The notes: generated by a model not told the origin, from the sequence alone. 17,263 bases of DNA from Kordiimonadaceae bacterium (GCA_018699075.1 JABIPV010000182.1:1-17263), one strand, 5' to 3'; shown: positions 6,112 through 14,286, counted from the stretch's first letter. Numbers and translations are program-made.

Positions 6112-8175
6112 ATGAAAATTATAGGTAATTTAAAGCCTTTAGAAACGGATGAGCAAGAAACATCTACTTGCTATATGTGCTCAGCTAACTGTGAAGTTCA
6201 TGTTCATACACGTGTCGAAGAAGGATCAAACGAAAAAACAGTCACTGAAGTCGCGCTTCCGGATTGCATCCGTGGCAGTGCCATGATTGAACACCGTGAG
6301 AATAATCAAAGACTTCTACATCCTGAAATTCGCGATGAAGATGGAAAATGGCAACGTGCGTCCTGGGAACAATCCATTCAGACAATTGCCGATCGCTTAA
6401 ATCAAGTTAAAGAAAAATATGGACCTGAATCAGTTGCTTTTGTGGTCGGATATACTAAAGAACCGCGCCCATATATGCAGCGCCTAGCTTATCTTTTCGG
6501 CTCGCCACATTATATTACGGAATCAAGCTGCTGCTTTTCAGCAACCCGCGTCGCCTCTGCAATTACATATGGTGATGGCTATGGTTATTTTTATGGCACA
6601 AGCCGTAAATTTCAAAAAGAAACCCGTTGCCGCGTCGTATGGAGCAACGATACGGAAAATTCCCAACTTCCATTTGATAAACATTATTTTTTCAAAAAAT
6701 CAGAAATTCCGTTAATCGTGGTAGACCCGCGTCTTACGTCACTTGCAAAATCGGCAGATGTACATTTAAGGCTTCGTCCAGGTACGGACGGTGCTCTTGC
6801 GCTTGGCATTGCTCATGTGATTTTGGATGAAGGCATGGAAGACCGCGAGTTCCTTAATAATTGGTGCCATGGTGTTAGTGATTATGAAGAATATGTCAAG
6901 GAATTTACGCCTGAAAAAACTGCGAAAATAACGGGTGTTGATAAAGAACTTATTATAAAAGCCGCGCGTTTATACGGTAATAACAAACCTGCACAAATAT
7001 CTTTTTCCCCGCAAGCAACAGTGCATCATAGTAATGCGTGCCAAAATCACCGCGCCTTAATCTTACTTCCTGCTTTAACAGGAAATATTGACATCAAAGG
7101 GGGTAACCGCAAGCCGGGCGGCGTATCAGAAAACAGCATCACGCTCCATAAAGAAGTCCTGCCCACATTAGGTGATCCAATAGGGAATGAACACTTTCCA
7201 GTATTTATTAATCATTATGCTGAAGGGCAAGGCATGGTGCTTTCTGATTGGATCGAAAGTGGTAAGATCAAAGCGATATTTTCCATTGGCACAAATATCA
7301 TGATGTATCCGAACTATGGTCGTCTGGAAAAGCTCATGGATAAACTGGAGTTTTTCAGTGTAAGTGATTTTTATGACACCCCAACAAGAAGTCATGCGGA
7401 TGTTTCTCTGCCGGCGGCTACCCATTTAGAGCGCGAATCATTAATTATTGGTGGTGACAAGGTACGATACCGTCCAAATGTGATCGAACCGAAAGGTGAA
7501 GCAAAAGCAGATGCGGATATTATGTTCGCCCTCGCAGAAAAGCTCGGTCTAAAAGAAGGTTTTTGGAACGGTGATATTAAAGCATCATTTGAAGAAAGAC
7601 TTGAAGGAACAGGATATACTCTGAAGGATTTGCCGAAGAAGGGGGCATCAGCACCATTTGATCTTGGCCCTGATATTGAACGAAAGTATGAACAAGATGG
7701 TTTTCAGACAAAATCAGGAAAAATTGAATTTGTTTGTAGTATATTGGAAGACTATGATTACGAAGGTCTGCCTGTTTATAAGGAACCATATTGGTCGCCC
7801 ATCAGCACACCGGAAATTGCCAAGGACTATCCGTTTATTTTAACTTCCGGCAGCAGAAGTAAAAATTATCAACATTCCCAAGGCCGTAAACTGGAAAAAC
7901 TTATCGCGCTAGAGCCCTATCCGGTTCTTAAGTTAAATAGCGAAGATGCTCTTAAATTAGAGGTTCAAAATGATGATTGGCTTCGTGCTTCTTCCCCCGT
8001 GGGTGAGCTGGAAATTCGCGCATTTGTCACCGACGAAGTAGCGCCCGGTGTCGTTCATATTCCCCACGGTTGGGCCGATGCGCCGGTGAATTATTTATTC
8101 ACCGACAAGGCATTATGTGAAATTACTGGCTTCCCGGGTTTTAAATCAGGCTTATGTAATGTTGAGAAAATATGA
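6112..8175 (+). CDS. Cytoplasmic molybdopterin-dependent oxidoreductase (DMSO reductase superfamily), single subunit
   Basis: 687 residues. The N-terminal iron-sulfur motif is Cys20-x2-Cys23-x3-Cys27-x24-Cys52, followed by RG where related enzymes often have KG. The FdhF-like catalytic core follows: ESSCCFSATRVA at 137-148 is where the molybdenum/tungsten-ligand residue should lie (Cys140 or Cys141). VVDPRLTSLAKSADVHLRLRPGTDGALALG is the classic molybdopterin-binding segment (about 203-232), ALTGNIDIKGGNR the next, and the C-terminal ~110 residues form the dinucleotide-binding barrel (ILTSGSRSKNYQHS, IPHGWADA, GFKSGLCNVE). There is no twin-arginine signal, so it should be cytoplasmic. No electron-transfer subunit or cofactor-insertion gene is adjacent. 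AGGA precedes the ATG. The reaction cannot be assigned: formate dehydrogenase-like, thiosulfate/polysulfide reductase-like or a non-redox hydratase-like role all remain open. Confidence 0.85.
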   Translation: MKIIGNLKPLETDEQETSTCYMCSANCEVHVHTRVEEGSNEKTVTEVALPDCIRGSAMIEHRENNQRLLHPEIRDEDGKWQRASWEQSIQTIADRLNQVKEKYGPESVAFVVGYTKEPRPYMQRLAYLFGSPHYITESSCCFSATRVASAITYGDGYGYFYGTSRKFQKETRCRVVWSNDTENSQLPFDKHYFFKKSEIPLIVVDPRLTSLAKSADVHLRLRPGTDGALALGIAHVILDEGMEDREFLNNWCHGVSDYEEYVKEFTPEKTAKITGVDKELIIKAARLYGNNKPAQISFSPQATVHHSNACQNHRALILLPALTGNIDIKGGNRKPGGVSENSITLHKEVLPTLGDPIGNEHFPVFINHYAEGQGMVLSDWIESGKIKAIFSIGTNIMMYPNYGRLEKLMDKLEFFSVSDFYDTPTRSHADVSLPAATHLERESLIIGGDKVRYRPNVIEPKGEAKADADIMFALAEKLGLKEGFWNGDIKASFEERLEGTGYTLKDLPKKGASAPFDLGPDIERKYEQDGFQTKSGKIEFVCSILEDYDYEGLPVYKEPYWSPISTPEIAKDYPFILTSGSRSKNYQHSQGRKLEKLIALEPYPVLKLNSEDALKLEVQNDDWLRASSPVGELEIRAFVTDEVAPGVVHIPHGWADAPVNYLFTDKALCEITGFPGFKSGLCNVEKI

Positions 8176-8176
8176 C

Positions 8177-9487
8177 CTAAAGAATAAATTTCGATAAGTC
8201 TGACGTGTCCGCAAGGTCACCAATATGCTTGGTGATATAATCCGCATCAATTGTTAGTTCCGCAGCGGGCATGTCGGTTGCTTCGAAGCTGATTTCATCT
8301 AAGATACGCTCAAGCACCGTATGCAGGCGTCTTGCACCAATATTTTCCACACTTTCATTTATTCTTGCCGACATTTTTGCGATCGCGGCAATACCGTCTT
8401 CTGTGAAGTTGAGCGTAATGTCTTCGGTGCCAAGTAAAGCAACATATTGTTTGATTAGACTGTAATCAGGTTCCACCAAAATATGTTTGAAATCATCTTC
8501 CGTAAGCGCATCAAGTTCAACCCGAATAGGCAAACGTCCTTGAAGTTCAGGCAGAAGGTCAGATGGCTTCGCGACTGAAAAAGCACCCGATGCGATAAAT
8601 AAAATATGGTCGGTTTTAATGTTACCGTGCTTTGTGGATACAGTGCAGCCTTCAATCAGCGGCAGTAGATCACGTTGAACACCCTCGCGGCTGACTTCAC
8701 CGCTATTGCGGTTTGAACGTCCAGCAATTTTATCGATTTCATCAATAAAAACGATTCCCGTTTGTTCTGTGTTTTCAATTGCTTCACGAATGATCCCTTC
8801 TTCATCAAGAAGTTTTTCACTCTCATCTTTTACGAGTACGCTATGAGCTTCGCCAACAGTCATTTTTTTCTTTTCAGTCTTTGAACCTCCCATTCCACCA
8901 AGAATATCGCCGAGGTTAAGCATGCCCATGCTGGCACCTGGCATACCAGGAATATCAAATGATGGCATGTTTGATGACGGGTTTTCGATAACGTCAACTT
9001 CTATTTCTTTATCATCCAATTGACCTTCACGAAGCATCTTTCTAAATTTTTGGCGTGTATCATCACTTGCTGTTTCACCGACCAGTGCATCAAGAACTCT
9101 TTCTTCTGCTGAAAGTTCTGCCTTACTGTTTACGCTACTCTTTTTCTTTTCGCGTATAAGGCTAATGGATATTTCCATTAAATCACGTACGATTTGTTCC
9201 ACATCACGGCCAACATATCCGACCTCCGTGAATTTCGTTGCTTCCACTTTGACGAAAGGCGCGTTTGCTAGTTTAGCAAGTCTTCTTGAAATTTCGGTTT
9301 TACCAACACCTGTGGGGCCGATCATCAGGATGTTCTTCGGCAGAACTTCTTCCTTCATTTCACCTTCCAGTTCTTGGCGACGCCAACGATTGCGAAGGGC
9401 AATGGCAACAGCACGTTTTGCAGGATTTTGACCAATAATATAACGGTCCAGCTCAGATACGATTTCACGTGGTGAAAAAGAAGTCAT
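8177..9487 (-). CDS. hslU: HslU, ATPase subunit of the HslVU protease
   Basis: 436 residues, normal for HslU. Walker A GPTGVGKT is at 57-64, the pore loop GYVGRD at 91-96 and Walker B VFIDEID at 247-253. The charged intermediate (I) domain runs from about 106 to 235, with a Gly/Met-rich stretch at 182-202, and the sensor-2 region GARRLHTVLERILDE lies near the end. The C-terminus DLSKFIL is the tail that inserts into HslV and activates it. HslU hexamers unfold substrates with ATP and feed them to HslV in the cytoplasm. It lies 17 bp after hslV, with the order hslV-hslU, so they form one operon. Its stop is one base from the stop of the converging molybdopterin enzyme, leaving no room for a separate terminator. 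Confidence 0.98.
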   Translation of the reverse strand: MTSFSPREIVSELDRYIIGQNPAKRAVAIALRNRWRRQELEGEMKEEVLPKNILMIGPTGVGKTEISRRLAKLANAPFVKVEATKFTEVGYVGRDVEQIVRDLMEISISLIREKKKSSVNSKAELSAEERVLDALVGETASDDTRQKFRKMLREGQLDDKEIEVDVIENPSSNMPSFDIPGMPGASMGMLNLGDILGGMGGSKTEKKKMTVGEAHSVLVKDESEKLLDEEGIIREAIENTEQTGIVFIDEIDKIAGRSNRNSGEVSREGVQRDLLPLIEGCTVSTKHGNIKTDHILFIASGAFSVAKPSDLLPELQGRLPIRVELDALTEDDFKHILVEPDYSLIKQYVALLGTEDITLNFTEDGIAAIAKMSARINESVENIGARRLHTVLERILDEISFEATDMPAAELTIDADYITKHIGDLADTSDLSKFIL

Positions 9488-9504
9488 TAAAAATTCCAGT
9501 ACTC

Positions 9505-10053
9505 TTAAATATCAAGTGTTTCTACGGTAAGATTATTATTTGTGTAAACGCATATATCAGCGGCAATCCCCAAAGCCTTTTTGCCAATTTCTTCGGCATC
9601 AAGGTCTTGATCCAACAGCGCCATTGCAGCGGCTAAGGCATAATTGCCTCCGGAACCAATAGCGATAAGACCATCTGTTGGCTCCAAGACGTCACCTGTT
9701 CCTGTAAGGATAAGCGATACGTCTTTATCAACTACCGCCATCATTGCTTCCAATTTGCGAAGGTATCTGTCCGTACGCCAATCTTTTGCCATTTCAACGC
9801 AAGCCCGGGTGAGCTGGCCGTTATAACGCTCTAACTTTTCTTCTAATCTTTCAAAAAGTGCAAAAGCATCTGAGGTTGATCCCGCAAAGCCTGCGATGAC
9901 GCTGCCGTCACCTATACGGCGGACTTTTCGGGCGTTTGCTTTAATTACCGTATTGCCAAGTGAAACTTGACCATCGCCGACAATCACGACTTTATTGCCT
10001 TTACGCACACTTAATATTGTTGTGCCGCGCCACCCTTTGGATTGTTCTGTCAT
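9505..10053 (-). CDS. hslV: HslV, proteolytic subunit of the HslVU protease
   Basis: 182 residues. A ten-residue propeptide ending in RG precedes the catalytic Thr11 (TTILSVRKG). Asp27 in VGDGQVSLGNT and Lys43 in ARKVRR fit the other N-terminal-nucleophile active-site positions. The propeptide is as seen in alphaproteobacterial HslV and must be removed to expose the threonine. The later GSGGNYALAAAMAL is the conserved core of the fold. HslV forms a dodecameric chamber capped by HslU. The ribosome-binding site is AGGT before the ATG. A heat-shock-type promoter lies immediately upstream, and the gene is divergent from hisB. Confidence 0.98.
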   Translation of the reverse strand: MTEQSKGWRGTTILSVRKGNKVVIVGDGQVSLGNTVIKANARKVRRIGDGSVIAGFAGSTSDAFALFERLEEKLERYNGQLTRACVEMAKDWRTDRYLRKLEAMMAVVDKDVSLILTGTGDVLEPTDGLIAIGSGGNYALAAAMALLDQDLDAEEIGKKALGIAADICVYTNNNLTVETLDI

Positions 10054-10085
10054 GTGTTAGACCTGTTATAATTAAGTTATAAATC

Positions 10086-10120
10086 AAAATGTGGGGGCTT
10101 TTAGGGCTGCGGTCAAGGGG
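10086..10120 (-). promoter_or_regulatory. RpoH (sigma-32)-type promoter for hslVU
   Basis: On the minus strand, CCCCTTGAC (10120-10112), 14 bases, then CCCCCACATTTT (10097-10086) closely resembles the sigma-32 consensus CCCTTGAA-N13-15-CCCCATNT. Transcription would begin near 10080, about 27 bp before the ATG. hslVU is a heat-shock operon in many bacteria, so the match makes sense. Confidence 0.65.
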
Positions 10121-10244
10121 CATGTTCTATTTTCAAATATTTTTTTATAAATATGATAAGTTTTTCGCACAAAGCTGGTACTTTTTTCTAACTACTGCTA
10201 TATGTCAGATCAATTAAGTAAAGACCAATATGAAGGAGGCATTA

Positions 10245-10847
10245 ATGCGTCAAGCTACTGTCGAACGCGCAACAAAAGAAACATCCGTATCTGTAACCGT
10301 TAATTTAGATGGTGACGGTAAATATGACGTGGAAACCGGGATCGGTTTTCTTGATCATATGATGGAGCAACTTTCGCGTCATAGCCTGATTGATATAACA
10401 CTTAGGGCAAAGGGTGATACGCATATTGATTTTCATCATACAGTGGAAGACGTTGGCATTGTAGTTGGTCAGGCCATTGCTGATGCTCTTGGTGATATGC
10501 GGGGTATTACGCGTTACGGGAATGCAATAATTCCTATGGATGAAACATGTACACGTTGTTCGGTGGATATTTCCGGCCGTCCTTTTATCGTGTTTTTGGT
10601 TGATTTTACCCGTGATAAATTGGGTGATATGGATACGGAGCTTTTCCTTGAATGGTTCCGTGCATTTGCGCAAGGTGCGGGGGTCACTTTACACGTCGAA
10701 AATATGTACGGTGAAAATAACCACCATATTATCGAATCGTCCTATAAAGCATTGGCGCGCGCAATGCGTCAGGCGATTGAAATTGATCCACGTAAATCGG
10801 ATGCTATTCCTTCGACCAAAGGAATGTTAGGTAGTAAGTCAGATTAA
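10245..10847 (+). CDS. hisB: HisB, imidazoleglycerol-phosphate dehydratase
   Basis: 200 residues from ATG 10245. This start is preferred over the in-frame ATG at 10230 because a near-perfect ribosome-binding site, AAGGAGG (10233-10239), lies between them, five bases before 10245, and because family members begin MRxAT. Conserved features are GIGFLDHMMEQLSRHS (about 32-47), the metal-binding HIDFHHTVEDVG (about 60-71) and, in the second repeat, ENNHHIIES. The enzyme dehydrates imidazoleglycerol phosphate to imidazoleacetol phosphate, the sixth step of histidine synthesis, using a Mn pair. It is the monofunctional type, without the fused phosphatase of E. coli HisB. It is the first gene of the plus-strand his operon, with hisH three bases downstream. 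I see no clear sigma-70 promoter in the 176-bp hslV-hisB gap. Confidence 0.97.
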   Translation: MRQATVERATKETSVSVTVNLDGDGKYDVETGIGFLDHMMEQLSRHSLIDITLRAKGDTHIDFHHTVEDVGIVVGQAIADALGDMRGITRYGNAIIPMDETCTRCSVDISGRPFIVFLVDFTRDKLGDMDTELFLEWFRAFAQGAGVTLHVENMYGENNHHIIESSYKALARAMRQAIEIDPRKSDAIPSTKGMLGSKSD

Positions 10848-10850
10848 GTG

Positions 10851-11486
10851 ATGAATACTGTTATTATTGATTATGGTTCGGGAAATTTACGTTCAGCGGA
10901 AAAATCAACAATTCGCGCCGCCGAAGGATTAGGCATGGATGTTATTGTTAGCCCAAACCCGGAAGATATTATTAAGGCCGATAGAATTATTCTGCCGGGG
11001 GTAGGTGCATTTGCAGATTGCATGAAAGGCTTGAACGAACTTGACGGTATGCGAGAGGCTTTAGAAGAAGCCGTGCTTAAAAAAGGCACACCGTTTCTTG
11101 GTATTTGTGTGGGAATGCAGCTACTGGCGGATGCTGGACTTGAACATGGTCGGACAAAAGGACTGGGCTGGATTGGTGGAACCGTGGAAACACTTGTCGT
11201 TGATGAAAGTTTAAAAGTACCTCATATGGGTTGGAATGATTTAGAAATTAGTCAGAATAACCATCCTTTACTTGACGGTATTAAAACAGGAGACCATGCT
11301 TATTTTGTTCACAGTTATCACTTTAAAGCAACTGATCAAAGTACGGTTCTGGCTGAAGTGGATTACGGTGGAAAAGTGACAGCAATGGTGGCAAGTGATA
11401 ATATCGTCGGCACCCAGTTTCACCCGGAAAAAAGCCAAAAGTTAGGTTTAGCGTTATTAAAGAACTTTTTGCAGTGGTCACCTTAA
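10851..11486 (+). CDS. hisH: HisH, glutamine amidotransferase subunit of imidazole-glycerol-phosphate synthase
   Basis: 211 residues from the ATG at 10851; a GTG directly before it (10848) is an alternative start. The class I amidotransferase triad is Cys86 in FLGICVGMQLL with His191 and Glu193 in GTQFHPEKSQ. The N-terminal IDYGSGNLRSAEK and the LPGVGAFADCM oxyanion region are HisH signatures. It hydrolyses glutamine and channels ammonia to HisF. It begins three bases after the hisB stop and is followed 12 bp later by the GNAT gene. Confidence 0.97.
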   Translation: MNTVIIDYGSGNLRSAEKSTIRAAEGLGMDVIVSPNPEDIIKADRIILPGVGAFADCMKGLNELDGMREALEEAVLKKGTPFLGICVGMQLLADAGLEHGRTKGLGWIGGTVETLVVDESLKVPHMGWNDLEISQNNHPLLDGIKTGDHAYFVHSYHFKATDQSTVLAEVDYGGKVTAMVASDNIVGTQFHPEKSQKLGLALLKNFLQWSP

Positions 11487-11498
11487 TTTAGGCGCAAC

Positions 11499-12068
11499 AT
11501 GAAAATGACAAAAGAAAATACAGATATCGAAAGCACAAAAGAAAAAGAAGGCCCACGTCTTAGTATTGATGAAGTTAAATCATTGGATAATGTGGATATT
11601 TTGGAACTTTGTGAAACGACTCGTGTGGCTATTCTTGCCCATGAAGGGTTTAATTGGCTTACGCCGCCACCGGAAAAAACGCTGGAAAGTTTCTGGAAAG
11701 GGGTTTTTATAATTCCCGACCGTACGTTAATCATTGCCAGAATGGATGGTCAAATTGCCGGTTGTTGTCAACTGGTTCGCCCGCCGTCAAATAACGAATC
11801 TGGTGCTTTTCGGGGTTATGTAGAAACATTCTTTTTAGCACCTTGGGCGAGGGGGCATAATCTGGCAAAAGCCATGCTGCAAAAGACAGAAGACATCGCC
11901 CGCGAACAAGGATGCCGTACACTTGAATGTCAAATGAGTTCCGATCAACAGGCCGCCATTGCTATATGCGAATGGATCGGTATGGATCGCTGGGGCATTA
12001 AAGAACGTTATGCTGAGTTGGATGGCATTTTTATGTCAGGTTATTACTATTCGAAAAATTTGGACTAA
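11499..12068 (+). CDS. GNAT-family N-acetyltransferase embedded in the his operon
   Basis: 189 residues. The C-terminal ~110 form a GNAT fold: VETFFLAPWARGHNLAKAMLQKTEDIAREQGCRTLECQ covers the acetyl-CoA-binding motif A (WARGHNLAKAML in place of the usual R/Q-x-x-G-x-G/A) and the following strand, and SSDQQAAIAICEWIGM is motif B. The N-terminal ~25 residues are highly charged (many Lys/Glu) and probably flexible. It is in phase with the operon: 12 bp after hisH and three bases before hisA. No substrate is evident, and acetylation is not part of histidine synthesis, so a regulatory or repair role is speculative. The highly conserved position suggests co-expression. Confidence 0.8.
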   Translation: MKMTKENTDIESTKEKEGPRLSIDEVKSLDNVDILELCETTRVAILAHEGFNWLTPPPEKTLESFWKGVFIIPDRTLIIARMDGQIAGCCQLVRPPSNNESGAFRGYVETFFLAPWARGHNLAKAMLQKTEDIAREQGCRTLECQMSSDQQAAIAICEWIGMDRWGIKERYAELDGIFMSGYYYSKNLD

Positions 12069-12071
12069 AAA

Positions 12072-12812
12072 ATGATTTTATTTCCCGCCATTGATTTAAA
12101 AGACGGCAACTGCGTGCGCCTTGTAAAAGGTGAAATGGATCAGGCAACAATATTTAATAATGATCCCGCTGATCAGGCAAAGAAATTTGAAGATCAAGGC
12201 TGTGAATGGTTGCATATTGTCGATTTGAACGGCGCCTTTGCAGGAAAGCCTGTTAATGGTGATGCGGTAAGTTCCATATTAAAAAATGTGTCTATTCCAG
12301 TGCAGCTCGGCGGCGGTATACGCGATGTTGATACCATCAGAAGCTGGATAGAAAAAGGCATTAGCCGAGTGATCTTGGGTACTATAGCCTTACGCGATCC
12401 TTCGATCGTTATTGAAGCTGCGCGTGAATTTCCGGGTAAAGTTGCGGTGGGTATTGATGCGCGTAACGGAATGGTCGCGGTTGAAGGATGGGCAGAAACA
12501 TCTGATATGTCTGCGGTTGAGTTGGGTAAAAAGTTTGAAGATGCCGGCGTTTGTAGCATTATTTATACGGATATTGACCGGGACGGTACAATGGAAGGCT
12601 TAAATGTTGATGGCACCATTGAGCTTGCAAATGCGCTGAATATTCCTGTTATTGCCTCAGGCGGCGTTGCCTCCCTTGATGATTTAAAAGTATTAAAAGT
12701 TGCCGCAGGTAAGGCGACAGGCGTGATCGAAGGTGCCATATCAGGTAGGGCGCTTTATGATGGTAGTTTAGATGTCGGTGACGCTATTTCATTTTTACAG
12801 GATAATACATAA
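12072..12812 (+). CDS. hisA: HisA, ProFAR isomerase
   Basis: 246 residues, an eight-fold beta/alpha barrel. The catalytic Asp8 lies in FPAIDLKDG and the general acid Asp129 in VGIDARNG. Half-barrel phosphate-binding signatures are QLGGGIRD (78-85) and ASGGVAS near the C-terminus, with YTDIDRDGTMEG between. It isomerises ProFAR to PRFAR, the substrate of HisF. The start is three bases after the GNAT stop. Its TAA shares one base with the hisF ATG (TAATG), implying coupled translation. Confidence 0.98.
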   Translation: MILFPAIDLKDGNCVRLVKGEMDQATIFNNDPADQAKKFEDQGCEWLHIVDLNGAFAGKPVNGDAVSSILKNVSIPVQLGGGIRDVDTIRSWIEKGISRVILGTIALRDPSIVIEAAREFPGKVAVGIDARNGMVAVEGWAETSDMSAVELGKKFEDAGVCSIIYTDIDRDGTMEGLNVDGTIELANALNIPVIASGGVASLDDLKVLKVAAGKATGVIEGAISGRALYDGSLDVGDAISFLQDNT

Positions 12813-13570
12813 TGTTAAAGTCGCGCATTATACCTTGTTTGGATGTTAAAGATGGTCGGGTCGTAAAGGGCGTTAATTTCGTCGGCCTTCGCGATGCGGG
12901 TGATCCGGTTGAGCAGGCCAAAATTTATGATGCTGCGGGGGCCGATGAACTTTGTTTTTTAGATATCACGGCCTCAAGCGATAATCGTTCAATTATTTAT
13001 GATGTAGTGCGTAAAACGGCTGAACAATGTTTTATGCCTTTAACCGTGGGTGGCGGGGTTCGTGGTGAAGAAGACGTTCGTAATTTACTGCTGGCGGGTG
13101 CAGATAAGGTTTCTGTTATGACGGCCGCCGTTAATAGACCGGAACTCGTGCGTGAACTTGCAAGCAAGTTTGGTTCTCAGTGTATTGTCGTCGCAATTGA
13201 TGCTAAATCAGTGGGGAAAAATAAATATGAAGTATTTACCCATGGTGGGCGCACGGCAACAGGCATTGATGCGGTTGAATATGCGAAACTTGTGGCCTCA
13301 TATGGTGCGGGAGAAATCTTGTTAACCTCTATGGACCGGGACGGGACCAAAAGCGGTTTTAATATTGAACTTACCAGGGCGATTGCCGATAGTGTGTCCA
13401 TTCCGGTAATAGCATCGGGGGGTGTTGGCACGTTAGACCATATGGTCGAAGGTATTCGAGATGGACATGCGACGGCGGTGCTCGCCGCTTCAATTTTTCA
13501 CTTTGGTGAATATAGTATAGAAGAATGTAAAAAACATATGGCCGACGCGGGCATTGAAGTTAGGATTTAA
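12812..13570 (+). CDS. hisF: HisF, cyclase subunit of imidazole-glycerol-phosphate synthase
   Basis: 252 residues, another beta/alpha barrel. The catalytic Asp11 (IPCLDVKDGRVVKGVNF) and Asp130 (VVAIDAK) are both present. Phosphate-binding loops TVGGGVRG (78-85) and ASGGVG, and LTSMDRDGTKSGF, are as expected. It cyclises PRFAR with ammonia from HisH, yielding imidazoleglycerol phosphate and AICAR. It overlaps hisA by one base, and hisE begins one base after its stop. Confidence 0.98.
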   Translation: MLKSRIIPCLDVKDGRVVKGVNFVGLRDAGDPVEQAKIYDAAGADELCFLDITASSDNRSIIYDVVRKTAEQCFMPLTVGGGVRGEEDVRNLLLAGADKVSVMTAAVNRPELVRELASKFGSQCIVVAIDAKSVGKNKYEVFTHGGRTATGIDAVEYAKLVASYGAGEILLTSMDRDGTKSGFNIELTRAIADSVSIPVIASGGVGTLDHMVEGIRDGHATAVLAASIFHFGEYSIEECKKHMADAGIEVRI

Positions 13571-13571
13571 C

Positions 13572-13913
13572 ATGACAGATAAAAGTGAAATATTGGCTGA
13601 TTTAGCCGCAGTAATTGAAAGTCGTAAAAATAGCTCTTCCAAAAATAGCTATGTGGCGACACTTTTTAATAAAGGCCGCAAAAAAATAGCCCAAAAAGTT
13701 GGTGAAGAGGCCGTGGAATTAGTCATTGCCGCCGCTCATAATGACAGGGAAGAAGCCATTTCAGAATCTGCTGATCTTCTATTTCATATGTTGGTTCTCT
13801 GGTCAGATATGAATATCAAAGCAGAAGATGTTTATGGTGAGCTTCGTAGCCGTGAAGGTCTGTCCGGTATTGAAGAAAAAAAATCTAGAGGGGAGTTTTT
13901 AGATGGCTTATGA
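13572..13913 (+). CDS. hisE: HisE, phosphoribosyl-ATP pyrophosphatase
   Basis: 113 residues from ATG 13572, chosen over the upstream in-frame ATG 13554, which lies inside hisF. AGGA precedes it. The MazG-like helical motif is clear: KKIAQKVGEEAVELVIAAA (about 37-55), then ESADLLFHMLVL, with Glu45, Glu46, Glu49 and Asp68 as likely Mg ligands. It removes pyrophosphate from phosphoribosyl-ATP, the second step of the pathway. It is a separate protein, not the HisIE fusion of E. coli. Its 3' end overlaps hinT by 11 bases. Confidence 0.96.
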   Translation: MTDKSEILADLAAVIESRKNSSSKNSYVATLFNKGRKKIAQKVGEEAVELVIAAAHNDREEAISESADLLFHMLVLWSDMNIKAEDVYGELRSREGLSGIEEKKSRGEFLDGL

Positions 13914-14262
13914 TCCAGAAAATATATTTGCAAAAATCCTCAAGGGTGAAATTCCTTGTGATAAAGTTTTTGAAAATGATTATGCTTTAGCTTTTAATGA
14001 CATTAATCCTCAAGCCCCAGTACACACACTGGTAATCCCTAAAGGTGAATATATCAGTATGGCGGATTTTTCAGTAAATGCCTCAGAAGAACTCGTAACG
14101 GGTTTTTTTCGCGCCGTTGGTGAAACAGCACGCCAACTGGGTCTTGAAGAAGGCGGATATAGACTTATTGCCAACACAGGCGAAAACGCTCACCAAGAAG
14201 TCCCCCACCTACATTTTCATATTTTAAGCGGGCGACCATTGGGCCCAATGTTGTCCTTTTAA
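13903..14262 (+). CDS. HIT-family purine nucleotide phosphoramidase (HinT-like)
   Basis: 119 residues. The histidine-triad HLHFHIL has His102, His104 and His106, preceded by NTGENAHQEVPH. The N-terminal IFAKILKGEIPCDKVFENDYALAFNDINPQAPVH is the canonical HIT opening. Such proteins hydrolyse adenosine 5'-phosphoramidates. GGGGAG before the ATG supports the start. It overlaps the hisE end by 11 bases in another frame, so translation is probably coupled. It is the last gene of the his operon, a common position in Alphaproteobacteria. Confidence 0.93.
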   Translation: MAYDPENIFAKILKGEIPCDKVFENDYALAFNDINPQAPVHTLVIPKGEYISMADFSVNASEELVTGFFRAVGETARQLGLEEGGYRLIANTGENAHQEVPHLHFHILSGRPLGPMLSF

Positions 14263-14264
14263 TA

Positions 14265-14286
14265 AGTCACTCATATATGAGTGACT
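14265..14286. terminator. Perfect 22-bp palindrome after hinT, possible 3' hairpin
   Basis: The half-site AGTCACTCA is followed by TATA and its exact complement TGAGTGACT, giving a 9-bp stem with a 4-base loop three bases after the hinT stop. No T-run follows on either side, so it is not a standard Rho-independent terminator. It may protect the his mRNA 3' end, work with Rho, or be an operator. Confidence 0.4.

Noticed and set aside
6078..6128. 16-codon ORF preceded by AGAGGG that overlaps the start of the molybdopterin gene in another frame
   Set aside because: Very short, composition unremarkable, and the main gene has its own AGGA; a leader peptide cannot be supported.
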